Below, piece by piece: positions 1 through 9,047 of a DNA stretch of 64,000 nt (the stretch's first letter is position 1; each line of letters opens with the position of its first letter). A program made the position numbers and the translations under genes. Under the pieces are notes generated by a model that saw nothing but the letters and a program-made list of their open reading frames with translations, was not told where the DNA came from and did not search any database. Origin of the DNA: Planctomycetota bacterium (GTDB lineage Bacteria; Planctomycetota; Planctomycetia; Isosphaerales; Isosphaeraceae); contig JAJYWB010000004.1 in NCBI GenBank assembly GCA_021791715.1, positions 62,001 to 126,000 on the forward strand, written 5' to 3'.

Positions 1-15
1 TCGATCGTCGGCCGC

Positions 16-2541
16 TTGATCAAGCCGACCGTTTGTGTCGTCGCGTTCGCGGCTTGCGGTATGTCGTTCGCGTGCTCGGTTGCAAAGGCCGACGACTCGG
101 TCGATTTCAATCGCGACGTTCGGCCTATTTTATCGAAGCACTGTCTCGCGTGTCACGGCCGCGACGAGGCGCGGAGGGCCAAGCAATTACGGCTCGACGT
201 GCGCGAATCGGCGGTGAACGAACTCGCCGACGGAGTCGTCGCGATCGTTCCGGGCTCGCCCGACGACAGCGAACTGATCGAGCGCATCGCTTCGACCGAC
301 GAATCGTTGAGAATGCCGCCGCGCAAGGCCGGCGGTCGGCTCGCGGCCGAACAGATTGAAATCCTTCGCAGATGGATCGCGCAAGGCGCGAACTACGACG
401 AACATTGGGCGTTCGTCAAACCGAAGCGAAGGCCGATTCCCAAGGTTGTAAACAAGTCTTGGCCGATCAATCGTATCGATTATTATATCTTGGCGAACAT
501 CGAACGCGCGGGGCTCAAGCCTTCGAACGAGGCGGATCGCTATCTTTTGATCAGAAGGGCGAGCCTCGATCTCCGCGGGCTTCCCCCCTCCCCCGCCGAG
601 ATCGATTCGTTTGTCAACGACGCTTCACCCAACGCATATGAAAGAATGATCGATCGGTTTTTGGCGGATCCCGCGTTCGGCGAACGGTGGGCCCGGGTTT
701 GGCTCGATCTGGCGCGGTACGCCGATTCGGCGGGTTACGGATCGGACCCGCTCAGGACGATCTGGCGTTATCGCGACTGGGTGATCGACGCGTTCAACAA
801 GAACGTTCCCTACGATCGCTTCACGATCGCGCAGATCGCCGGCGATCTGCTCCCGAAAGCGACGATCGACGATCGGATCGCGACCGCGTTTCACCGCAAC
901 ACGATGACGAACACCGAGGGAGGGACCGACGACGAGGAATTTCGCGTCGCCGCGGTGAAGGACCGCGTCGACGTCACCGCGCAGGTTTGGATGGGACTGA
1001 CCGCGGGGTGCGCGAAATGCCACGATCATAAATATGATCCAATCACTCAAAAAGAATATTATCAACTTTTTGCTTTCTTCAATCAGACCGAGGACGCCGA
1101 TCGTCCCGACGAGAGCCCGACGATCCGCGTCGAGACCGACGAGCAAAGGCGCGAGATCGAACGGATCGACGCTCGGATCGCCGAGTTGAAAAAGAAGTTC
1201 GACACGGCTTCGGTCGAACTCGCGCTTGGTCAGGCGAAATGGGAGGAGAAGCTCGCGGGATCGCGCGATCTTAAGAAAAAAAATCGTGCGGGAATTCCGG
1301 ATCGAATCAAGGCGATTTTGGACAAGCCCGAGGCGTCGCGATCGGCGGCCGAGGAAGACGACCTGGCGCGATATTACCGCTCGAACGTCGCCGAGGAGTT
1401 CAAGTCCGTTCGCGACGAGATCGCGAAGCTTGAGAAATCGAAGCCCGAAATCGCGACCGTCCCCGTGATGGTCGAGCTTCCCGCGAACAAGAAAAGAGAA
1501 ACACATATTCTGATTAAAGGGAATTTTTTGACGTCGGGAGAGAAGGTCGAGGCCGAGGTTCCGAAGGCGTTTCATCGATTTCCCGCGGGGGCGCCAGTGA
1601 ATCGGCTGGGGTTGGCGTATTGGTTGGTCGATCGCGAGAATCCGCTGACGGCGCGGGTCGCGGTGAATCGCTACTGGGCGCGGTTTTTCGGTTCGGGGCT
1701 CGTCGAAACCGAGGAGGATTTTGGAACGCAGGGAGATCCTCCCGTCTCGCTCGATCTGCTCGACGATCTGGCTCTTGAATATCAAGAACATGGTTGGGAT
1801 ACGAAGGCGATCATGAAAATGATCGTAATGTCGGCGACATATCGGCAATCGTCGGTCGCCTTTTCCGAACAAATCGAGCGCGACCCGAGGAATCGGCTGT
1901 TATCGCGCGCTCCGCGGTTTCGGCTCGACGCCGAGACGGTGCGCGATCAGGCGCTCGCTTTGGGGGGAATTTTGAGCCGAAAGATGTTCGGGCCGTCGGT
2001 GTTTCCGCCGCAGCCCGACGGGTTGTGGCAGGCGGCGTTCAACGGCCAGCGGACTTGGGCGACGAGCGCGGGGGAAGATCGGCGTCGGCGCGGGATTTAC
2101 ACATTTTGGCGGAGGACGGTTCCGTATCCTTCGATGGCGGTTTTCGACGCTCCGAGCCGCGAGGTTTGCATCAGCAGGCGGTTTCATACGAATACGCCGC
2201 TCCAGGCGCTGGTGACGCTTAACGATCCGGTTTATTTCGAGGCGGCGCAGGGTTTGGCGCGGAGGATCGTTTGCGAGGGGGGATCTTCGACCGAGGATCG
2301 GGCTCGGTTCGCGCTCAAAACGTGCCTTTGCAGGCCCGCGACCGACGCGCGGGTGAACGAGATCGTCAAGCTTTATCGTCGCGAACTCGATCGATTCGCG
2401 CGGTCGCCCGACGACGCGCTCGCGGTCGCGACCTTGCCGATCGGCGCCGCGCCGAGCGGTATGAACGTCGCCGAACTCGCCGCGTGGACGGTCGTTTCGA
2501 ACGCGCTGCTCAACCTCGACGCGGTACTGATGCGAGGATAA
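16..2541 (+). CDS. Exported planctomycete cytochrome c protein (PSCyt1-DUF1549-DUF1553), possibly 5' truncated
   Basis: About 841 residues. A hydrophobic export signal ends near residue 25 (AKADD). A planctomycete-type haem site CLACH lies at residues 43-47 in the context VRPILSKHCLACHG. The DUF1549 (PSCyt2) region follows from about 145 to 350 and holds a second site, CAKCHDHKYDPI. A charged, probably coiled-coil linker comes next, and DUF1553 (PSD1) fills about 530-830 (LTARVAVNRYWARFFG). The family is secreted and associated with surface or periplasmic electron transfer or polymer breakdown, but its exact reaction is not established. The frame is open to base 1, and the first start seen is a TTG at 16 (next ATG at 61), so the true start may lie outside the window. 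The DUF1501 gene follows 4 bases after the stop, the usual partner arrangement. Confidence 0.92.
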   Translation: MIKPTVCVVAFAACGMSFACSVAKADDSVDFNRDVRPILSKHCLACHGRDEARRAKQLRLDVRESAVNELADGVVAIVPGSPDDSELIERIASTDESLRMPPRKAGGRLAAEQIEILRRWIAQGANYDEHWAFVKPKRRPIPKVVNKSWPINRIDYYILANIERAGLKPSNEADRYLLIRRASLDLRGLPPSPAEIDSFVNDASPNAYERMIDRFLADPAFGERWARVWLDLARYADSAGYGSDPLRTIWRYRDWVIDAFNKNVPYDRFTIAQIAGDLLPKATIDDRIATAFHRNTMTNTEGGTDDEEFRVAAVKDRVDVTAQVWMGLTAGCAKCHDHKYDPITQKEYYQLFAFFNQTEDADRPDESPTIRVETDEQRREIERIDARIAELKKKFDTASVELALGQAKWEEKLAGSRDLKKKNRAGIPDRIKAILDKPEASRSAAEEDDLARYYRSNVAEEFKSVRDEIAKLEKSKPEIATVPVMVELPANKKRETHILIKGNFLTSGEKVEAEVPKAFHRFPAGAPVNRLGLAYWLVDRENPLTARVAVNRYWARFFGSGLVETEEDFGTQGDPPVSLDLLDDLALEYQEHGWDTKAIMKMIVMSATYRQSSVAFSEQIERDPRNRLLSRAPRFRLDAETVRDQALALGGILSRKMFGPSVFPPQPDGLWQAAFNGQRTWATSAGEDRRRRGIYTFWRRTVPYPSMAVFDAPSREVCISRRFHTNTPLQALVTLNDPVYFEAAQGLARRIVCEGGSSTEDRARFALKTCLCRPATDARVNEIVKLYRRELDRFARSPDDALAVATLPIGAAPSGMNVAELAAWTVVSNALLNLDAVLMRG

Positions 2542-2545
2542 TATT

Positions 2546-4009
2546 ATGAACTTACATCAGCATATTACGCAATCCGAGACGCGTCGTTGGTTTCTCAAGC
2601 GATCGGCGACGGGGTTGGGTTCGATCGCGCTCGCGGCTTTGCTTGAGCGCGACGGGGTCGCCGCGGGAGAGTCTCCACGTTCGGGGTCGAACCCGCTCGC
2701 TCCCAGGCGTCCGCATCATCCCGCGAAGGCCAAGCACGTTATCTATTTGCATATGTCGGGCGGTCCGCCGCAGCAGGATCTGTTCGATTACAAGCCCGCG
2801 CTTGTTAAGCACAACATGGAGGATTGTCCCGAAGAGTTGTTGAAAGGGAGGCGGTTCGCGTTCATCAAGGGGCGACCCAAGCTTTTAGGAACGCCGTATA
2901 AGTTTATTAACAGAGGTGAAAATGGGACGCTCGTGAGCGAGCTTTTGCCCGAGATCGGTTCGCTCGTGGATAGGACGACGATTATTCGATCGATGAAAAC
3001 CGATCAGTTTAATCACGCTCCCGCCGAGTTGTTGTTGTTTACGGGAAACGCGCGGTCGGGGGGGGCGTCGATGGGTTCGTGGGCGACGTACGGTTTGGGG
3101 TCTGAGAACGACGATCTCCCCGGCTATGTGGTGATGATTAGCGGAGGGACCGATCCGACGGGGGGCAAGGGTTTGTGGAGCACCGGTTTTTTGCCGACGA
3201 TTTATCAGGGGGTTCAGTGTCGGACGGTCGGCGACCCGATTTTGTACGCGTCGAATCCGAAAGGGATTTCGCGCGACGATCGCCGCGGCGAGCTCGACGC
3301 GCTTCGCGCGCTCAACGAGGCCGAGCTCGCCGAATTCGGCGATCCCGAAACGCTCACGCGCATCGGTCAATATGAACTTGCGTTTCGGATGCAGATATCG
3401 GTTCCCGAGGTGACGGATTTGCGGAACGAGCCCGATCGCGTGCTCGAGCGTTATGGAGCGAAGCCCGGGACGGGATCGTTCGCGAACAATTGTTTATCGG
3501 CGCGGCGGTTGGTCGAGCGCGGCGTTCGGTTCGTTCAACTGTTCGATTGGGGCTGGGATACGCACGGAACGGGCGCCGGGGACGACATCGTTAATCAGCT
3601 TCCCAAGAAATGCAAAGAGATTGATCGGCCGATCGCGGCTTTGCTGCGCGATCTCGACGAGCGGGGGCTTTTGGACGAAACGCTTGTCGTTTGGGGCGGG
3701 GAATTCGGACGGACTTCGATGAACGAGGCGCGGGGCGGGTCGAAATTTCTCGGCAGAGATCATCATCCCGATTGTTTTACGATCTGGCTCGCTGGGGCGG
3801 GGATCAAGCGCGGTTTTACGCTGGGATCGACCGACGATCTCGGTTATTCGATCGTCGAAGGCGAGACTTCGGTTCGCGACCTTCAGGCGACGATTCTTCA
3901 CCTGCTCGGTCTTGATCCATATCGATTTGTTTATCCGTTCCAGGGGCTTGAACAGCGGTTGATCGGTCCCGAGGGGGACGCCAAGATCCGCAAGGAAATT
4001 CTCGCATGA
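2546..4009 (+). CDS. DUF1501 sulfatase-like exported protein
   Basis: 487 residues. The N-terminus (TRRWFLKRSATGLGS then an Ala/Leu-rich stretch) looks like a twin-arginine-type export signal. Family motifs run in order: HMSGGPPQQDLFDYKP near residue 70, GWDTHGTG near 335, [11 protein letters not shown] near 380 and GRDHHPDCFTIW near 405. DUF1501 belongs to the alkaline-phosphatase/sulfatase-like fold and almost always sits beside DUF1549/DUF1553 proteins in planctomycetes. The catalytic substrate is unknown. The ATG at 2546 has a GAGG ribosome site inside the end of the previous gene, so the two are probably translated from one mRNA. Confidence 0.92.
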   Translation: MNLHQHITQSETRRWFLKRSATGLGSIALAALLERDGVAAGESPRSGSNPLAPRRPHHPAKAKHVIYLHMSGGPPQQDLFDYKPALVKHNMEDCPEELLKGRRFAFIKGRPKLLGTPYKFINRGENGTLVSELLPEIGSLVDRTTIIRSMKTDQFNHAPAELLLFTGNARSGGASMGSWATYGLGSENDDLPGYVVMISGGTDPTGGKGLWSTGFLPTIYQGVQCRTVGDPILYASNPKGISRDDRRGELDALRALNEAELAEFGDPETLTRIGQYELAFRMQISVPEVTDLRNEPDRVLERYGAKPGTGSFANNCLSARRLVERGVRFVQLFDWGWDTHGTGAGDDIVNQLPKKCKEIDRPIAALLRDLDERGLLDETLVVWGGEFGRTSMNEARGGSKFLGRDHHPDCFTIWLAGAGIKRGFTLGSTDDLGYSIVEGETSVRDLQATILHLLGLDPYRFVYPFQGLEQRLIGPEGDAKIRKEILA

Positions 4010-4138
4010 GAATGATTTTTAATCGGTAAGGCGCGATCCCTCGCCGACCCTCGTCGGCGGGCGGGAGGGTTGATGACGAAGCGAAGTCTGCCGATATTAT
4101 CAAGAAATAGGACGTTGTACCGCGGAGATCGAAAGACG

Positions 4139-7100
4139 ATGAGATACGGAACAAGATCGGCTCGAATGATCGCATGCGGAGTTTTTATGTGCTGGGTGAT
4201 CGCCGCGGCGGCGGGTTTCGCTTTCGCCGCGGGTCCCGAATCGGGTAAGAAGCTCGATTACGCGCGCGACGTCCGGCCGATTCTTTCGGACAATTGTTTC
4301 GCGTGTCACGGACCCGACGCCAAGGCGAGGAAGGCCGAGTTGCGTCTCGACCGCAAGGACGACGCGTTTCGCGACCGCGACGGCTACGCGGTGATCGTGC
4401 CCGGCGACGTCGAGGCGAGCGCGATCGTCGAACGGCTCAAAACCGACGATAAAAGCCTGCTCATGCCTCCCAAAAAATTCGGCAAGACGCTCAAGAAAGA
4501 ACAGATTGAAACGATCGAGCGGTGGATCGCGCAGGGCGCCTTGTGGAAGGATCACTGGTCGTTCGTCGCGCCCGAGAAAACTCCGATTCCCGCGGTCAAA
4601 AATACGTCGTGGCCGAAGGATTCGATCGACGCGTACATTCTGGCCCGGCTCGAGGCCGAGGGGCTTTCGCCGAGCGCCGAGGCCGATAAAAGCGAGCTGA
4701 TCCGCCGCTTGACGCTCGATTTAACTGGGCTTCCGCCGACTTTGGGCGAGATCGACTCTTTCTTGGCCGATATGTCGCCGAATGCGTATGAAAAAGTTGT
4801 TGATCGTTTGCTCGCTTCGCCCCGGTGCGGCGAGCATCTGGCGCGCGATTGGCTCGACGCGGCGCGGTACGGCGACACCCACGGGCTTCACCTTGATAAT
4901 TACCGCGAGATCTGGCCGTATCGCGATTGGGTGATCAAGGCGTTTAATAATAATATGCCTTATGATGCGTTTATCGTCGATCAGCTTGCGGGCGACCTTG
5001 TTCCCGGTTCGACTTTGGACAAGAAGATCGCGACGGGCTTCATCCGCAGCCACGTGACGACGAGCGAGGGGGGATCGATCGACGAGGAGGTTTACGTTCG
5101 GAACGTGATCGATCGAGTCGAGACGACGGGAACGGTCTTCATGGGGCTGACGATCGGCTGTGCGCGATGTCATGATCATAAATACGATCCGATCTCGACG
5201 AAAAACTTTTATCAGATGTTCGCGTATTTCAACAACGGCGAGGAGGGTCCGCTCGACGGCAATTCGGCGAAACCCGCTCCGGTGATCAAGGTTCCCTCGG
5301 CTGAGCAAACCGCGGCGCTCGCGGCGCTTGATCGCGAGATCGCGGCGACCAAAGGAGAAATCAAGAGCGCCGCGGCTTCGTTCCCTTACGACGATTCGGC
5401 CGACGCGAACGCTCGAGAAATCGTCGAACGGCGCGATTATATTTGGATCGACGACTCGATTCCGAGGGGGGCGAAGGCCGAGGAGGGGGGCGCGAATCGC
5501 CCGTGGACGTTTATATCGACTCCGGCTTATCCCGTCGCGAGCGGTTCGAAAGCGGTGCGCGGGGTTTCAAAAGAGTTAAGTCAATTCGTGTTCACGCAAG
5601 CCGCCGAACCTTTGAAGGTGGGCGAGGGAGACGTTCTATTTGCATATGTGTTTATTGATCCGCTCGATCCTCCCCGCGAGGTGATGCTCCAGTGGTATAC
5701 GAAGGAATGGTCGCACCGCGCGTATTGGGGCGAGAACGCGATCGCTTGGGGGAAAGACGGTACGGGTGAGCGGAGGCGGGTGGGGAACAGACCCGTTTCG
5801 GGGAAGTGGGTTCGGCTCGAGGTCGCCGCGGCCGATCTGGGAATCAAGCCGGGGACGACGATTTCGGGGTGGGCGTTCACGCAACAAGGGGGAACGGTGT
5901 TGTGGGATCGCGCCGGGATTGAAACATGGACGCCTCAAGCGGGTCAAACGTATGATTCGCTTTCGAGCTGGGTGCTTTCGCGTCGCGCGGTTAAAGGCGA
6001 GGGGCTTCCCCCCGAGATTCGCGCGATCGTCGATCTTCCTTCCGATAAGCGTACAAATGATCAACGCAAGCGATTGCGCGATTATTTTGTCGAGAACGCT
6101 TATGTGAAATCGCGATCGGCGCTTGAACCGTTGATCTCGAAGCTTTCGAAGCTCGAGGACGAACGGAGGAAGCTCGACGAATCGATTCCGACGACGCTCG
6201 TTTTCAGCGAGCGTAAGGAGTTAAAACCCGCTTATATTTTGGAGCGGGGCGAGTACGATCGGAAGCGCGACAAGGTGGACCGGGCGACTCCCGAGTTTTT
6301 GCCGCCGTTACCGAGCGACGCTCCTAAAGATAGACTTGGGCTGGCGCGTTGGCTTGTTTCGCCCGAGCATCCGTTGACGGCGCGGGTCGAGGTGAATCGA
6401 TTGTGGAGGATCGTATTCGGTTCGGGGCTCGTGAAAACCGCGGAGGATTTTGGTTCTCAGGGGGAGCCTCCGAGCCATCCCGAGCTGCTCGATCGGCTCG
6501 CGGTCGAGTTTCGCGAGCAAGGCTGGGATATCAAGAAGTTTCTCAAGCGGGTCGTCATGACGGCGACATATCGACAATCGGCAAAAACGACTCCCGACCG
6601 ACTCGCGAAGGATCCCGCGGATCGGCTGTTATCGCGTTCGCCGCGGTATCGGCTCGACGCCGAGACGGTACGCGACCAGGCGCTTTCGCTCGGCGGGCTT
6701 TTGGTCGAGAAGATCGGAGGGCCGAGCGTCAAGCCTCCTCAACCTCCCGGTCTTTGGAGCGCCGTGGCGTATGTCGGCAGCAACACGGGTCGTTTCGTCG
6801 CCGACACCGAACCCGCCAAGGTTTATCGCAGAAGCATGTACACGTTTTGGAAGCGCACTTCTCCTCCGCCGCAGATGACGGCGTTCGATGCGCCTTCGCG
6901 AGAGACTTGCACGGTGCGTCGCGAGCGGACGAACACGCCGCTGCAGGCGCTATTGCTGATGAACGAGCGGCAATTCCTTGAGGCTTCTCGGGGTTTCGCC
7001 GAGCGATCGTTCCGCGAGGGGGGAAAAAGCGCCGCGGAGCGGGTCGCGTGGATGTTCCGCGCCGCGACGGCGCGCAATCCCGAGAAGAGTGAGCTCGCCG

Positions 7101-7282
7101 AACTGATCGGTGAATATAACGATCATTTGGGTCGATTCGTCAAGGACGTCGATTCGGCGCGGAAGCTTGTTTCGGCGGCGGGGGGAGCGCGCGATTCGGC
7201 GATCGGCGCCGCGGAACTCGCCTCGACGACGCTCGTCGCCAACATGATCCTCAATCTCGACGAAGTCGTTTCCAAAGAATAA
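4139..7282 (+). CDS. Exported PSCyt1-DUF1549-DUF1553 protein with inserted beta-rich domain
   Basis: 1047 residues from the ATG at 4139, chosen because it has a GGAG 12 bases upstream and begins a clean signal peptide (MRYGTRSARM, then a hydrophobic run to GFAFA). The frame also opens at a TTG/ATG at 4070, which would put 23 charged residues ahead of the signal. A CFACHG haem motif lies near residue 50 and CARCHDHKYDPI near 340, with DUF1553 from about 720 to 1030. Compared with the first copy at the window start it carries roughly 200 extra residues between DUF1549 and DUF1553. That part is rich in short hydrophobic beta strands and aromatic residues (VMLQWYTKEW, TISGWAFTQQ) and looks like a carbohydrate-binding or LamG-like jelly roll (inference). 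Followed 22 bases later by its DUF1501 partner. Confidence 0.9.
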   Translation: MRYGTRSARMIACGVFMCWVIAAAAGFAFAAGPESGKKLDYARDVRPILSDNCFACHGPDAKARKAELRLDRKDDAFRDRDGYAVIVPGDVEASAIVERLKTDDKSLLMPPKKFGKTLKKEQIETIERWIAQGALWKDHWSFVAPEKTPIPAVKNTSWPKDSIDAYILARLEAEGLSPSAEADKSELIRRLTLDLTGLPPTLGEIDSFLADMSPNAYEKVVDRLLASPRCGEHLARDWLDAARYGDTHGLHLDNYREIWPYRDWVIKAFNNNMPYDAFIVDQLAGDLVPGSTLDKKIATGFIRSHVTTSEGGSIDEEVYVRNVIDRVETTGTVFMGLTIGCARCHDHKYDPISTKNFYQMFAYFNNGEEGPLDGNSAKPAPVIKVPSAEQTAALAALDREIAATKGEIKSAAASFPYDDSADANAREIVERRDYIWIDDSIPRGAKAEEGGANRPWTFISTPAYPVASGSKAVRGVSKELSQFVFTQAAEPLKVGEGDVLFAYVFIDPLDPPREVMLQWYTKEWSHRAYWGENAIAWGKDGTGERRRVGNRPVSGKWVRLEVAAADLGIKPGTTISGWAFTQQGGTVLWDRAGIETWTPQAGQTYDSLSSWVLSRRAVKGEGLPPEIRAIVDLPSDKRTNDQRKRLRDYFVENAYVKSRSALEPLISKLSKLEDERRKLDESIPTTLVFSERKELKPAYILERGEYDRKRDKVDRATPEFLPPLPSDAPKDRLGLARWLVSPEHPLTARVEVNRLWRIVFGSGLVKTAEDFGSQGEPPSHPELLDRLAVEFREQGWDIKKFLKRVVMTATYRQSAKTTPDRLAKDPADRLLSRSPRYRLDAETVRDQALSLGGLLVEKIGGPSVKPPQPPGLWSAVAYVGSNTGRFVADTEPAKVYRRSMYTFWKRTSPPPQMTAFDAPSRETCTVRRERTNTPLQALLLMNERQFLEASRGFAERSFREGGKSAAERVAWMFRAATARNPEKSELAELIGEYNDHLGRFVKDVDSARKLVSAAGGARDSAIGAAELASTTLVANMILNLDEVVSKE

Positions 7283-7304
7283 CGATCGATTGGAGTGATT
7301 GAAC

Positions 7305-8765
7305 ATGAATCCGTTTGAAGAACACGTGCGGGCGTTAACACGCAGGCATTTCTTTGCGCAAGGCGCGGTCGGTCTGGGGGGCGCGGCGCTCGCGACGTTG
7401 CTCGCCGATCGCGGCGCCTCGGCCTCGGCGGAGGGAAGGCGCGGCGGCCTTGCCGAACTTCCCAACTTCGCCCCCAAGGCCAAAAGGGCGATTTATTTGT
7501 TCATGAACGGCGGACCGTCGCAGATGGATCTGTTCGATTACAAGCCGAAGATGAACGATTTGTACGACAAGGATCTTCCCGAATCGATCCGCAACGGGCA
7601 GCGATTGACGACGATGACGAGCGGCCAGACGCGGTTTCCGATCGCGCCTTCGCGGTACAAGTTCGCTCGTCACGGCGAATCGGGGGCTTGGGTGAGCGAG
7701 TTGTTGCCGTACACGGCGCGGATCGTCGACGACATCGCGATCGTTAAGACGATCAACACCGAGGCGATCAATCATGATCCGGCGGTTACTTATATTTGCA
7801 CGGGGAATCAGCTTCCCGGTCGACCGAGTTTGGGATCGTGGTTGAGTTACGGTCTCGGCGCCGAGAACGAGAATTTACCCGCGTTCGTGGTGATGACCGC
7901 GACGTGGACGGGCCGAAAGGACGCGCAGGCGATTTACAATCGGTTGTGGAGCGCCGGTTTTTTGCCGAGCAAGCATCAAGGTGTGGCGCTTCGTTCAAGC
8001 GGCGATCCGGTGTTGTTTTTGACCGATCCCGCGGGGGTCGATTCGGCGACACGGCGGCGGATGCTCGACGCGTTGGCTCGGCTTAACCAGAAGCATTTCG
8101 CCGACGAGGGGGATCCCGAAACTCAAACGCGCATCGCGCAATATGAGATGGCGTATCGAATGCAGACATCGGTACCCGAGTTGACGAACATCTCGGGCGA
8201 GACGAAAGAGACGCTCGATCTTTACGGACCCGACGTACACAAGCGGGGGACGTTCGCGGCGAGCTGTTTATTGGCGCGTCGGCTCGTCGAGCGCGGCGTC
8301 CGATTCGTCCAGATTTTTCATCGCGGTTGGGATCAGCACGGCAACGTCGCGGGGGATCTTCCCAAGCAGTGTCGCGACGTCGATCAGCCGTCGTACGCGT
8401 TGATCACCGATCTCAAACGGCGCGGCTTGCTCGACGACACGCTCGTGATCTGGGGAGGCGAATTCGGCAGGACGATCTACTGCCAGGGGGCGCTTTCGCG
8501 CGAGAATTACGGCCGCGATCATCACCCGCGTTGCTTCACGATCTGGATGGCCGGCGGCGGAATCAAACCGGGGATCGCCCACGGAGAAACCGACGATTTC
8601 TCATACAATATTATTAAAGATCCTGTACACATTCATGAGATGAACGCGACGATTCTCAACCGGTTGGGGATCGATCACTGGCGTTTCACGTATAAATTCC
8701 AGGGCGCGGACATGCGATTGACGGGGGTCGAGAGGCGCGAGCCGGTGAAGGCTTTGTTCGCTTGA
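7305..8765 (+). CDS. DUF1501 sulfatase-like exported protein, second copy
   Basis: 486 residues from the ATG at 7305, which has a GGAG site 10 bases upstream; an in-frame TTG two codons earlier is less likely. The twin-arginine-type leader [15 protein letters not shown] is followed by an Ala/Leu stretch. Family motifs include [38 protein letters not shown] and [12 protein letters not shown], matching the other DUF1501 protein of this window closely in order and spacing. It ends the second PSD1/DUF1501 module and is followed by a hairpin that may terminate transcription. Substrate unknown. Confidence 0.92.
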   Translation: MNPFEEHVRALTRRHFFAQGAVGLGGAALATLLADRGASASAEGRRGGLAELPNFAPKAKRAIYLFMNGGPSQMDLFDYKPKMNDLYDKDLPESIRNGQRLTTMTSGQTRFPIAPSRYKFARHGESGAWVSELLPYTARIVDDIAIVKTINTEAINHDPAVTYICTGNQLPGRPSLGSWLSYGLGAENENLPAFVVMTATWTGRKDAQAIYNRLWSAGFLPSKHQGVALRSSGDPVLFLTDPAGVDSATRRRMLDALARLNQKHFADEGDPETQTRIAQYEMAYRMQTSVPELTNISGETKETLDLYGPDVHKRGTFAASCLLARRLVERGVRFVQIFHRGWDQHGNVAGDLPKQCRDVDQPSYALITDLKRRGLLDDTLVIWGGEFGRTIYCQGALSRENYGRDHHPRCFTIWMAGGGIKPGIAHGETDDFSYNIIKDPVHIHEMNATILNRLGIDHWRFTYKFQGADMRLTGVERREPVKALFA

Positions 8766-8816
8766 GGTCGGCCGAAGGGGCCGCGGCTTGTTCGCGATCT
8801 CCTCTCGGCCGGCCTT
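8766..8816 (+). terminator. Hairpin after the second DUF1501 gene
   Basis: GGTCGGCCGA starting at 8766 can pair with TCGGCCGGCC at 8805-8814 (one G-U pair), followed by TTTCG. It lies directly after the stop of the DUF1501 gene. The T run is short, so termination strength is uncertain. Confidence 0.45.
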
Positions 8817-9047
8817 TCGCGGGGTTTGATTGCGTGATTCGCTGATTGGCTCGGTAACGAAACGCGACGAAGCGATTGTACCGGTTATAATGAATCGGTC
8901 GGGAATCCGCGTTCGAGCCCTCTTGTGCTTTCGAGGGGGTTCGAGCGACGATGGGAATGTGACGATTGGGCGAAATCTCCGGGAACTCTCCTCGCCGATC
9001 GTGCGCCTAAATTTGATGCCGAGAGCGATCACTGGAGCGATTCGAAG

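Noticed and set aside
625-1872. 415-codon minus-strand frame inside the first gene
   Set aside because: Arg/Leu-rich shadow of a well-supported DUF1549 gene, no ribosome site.
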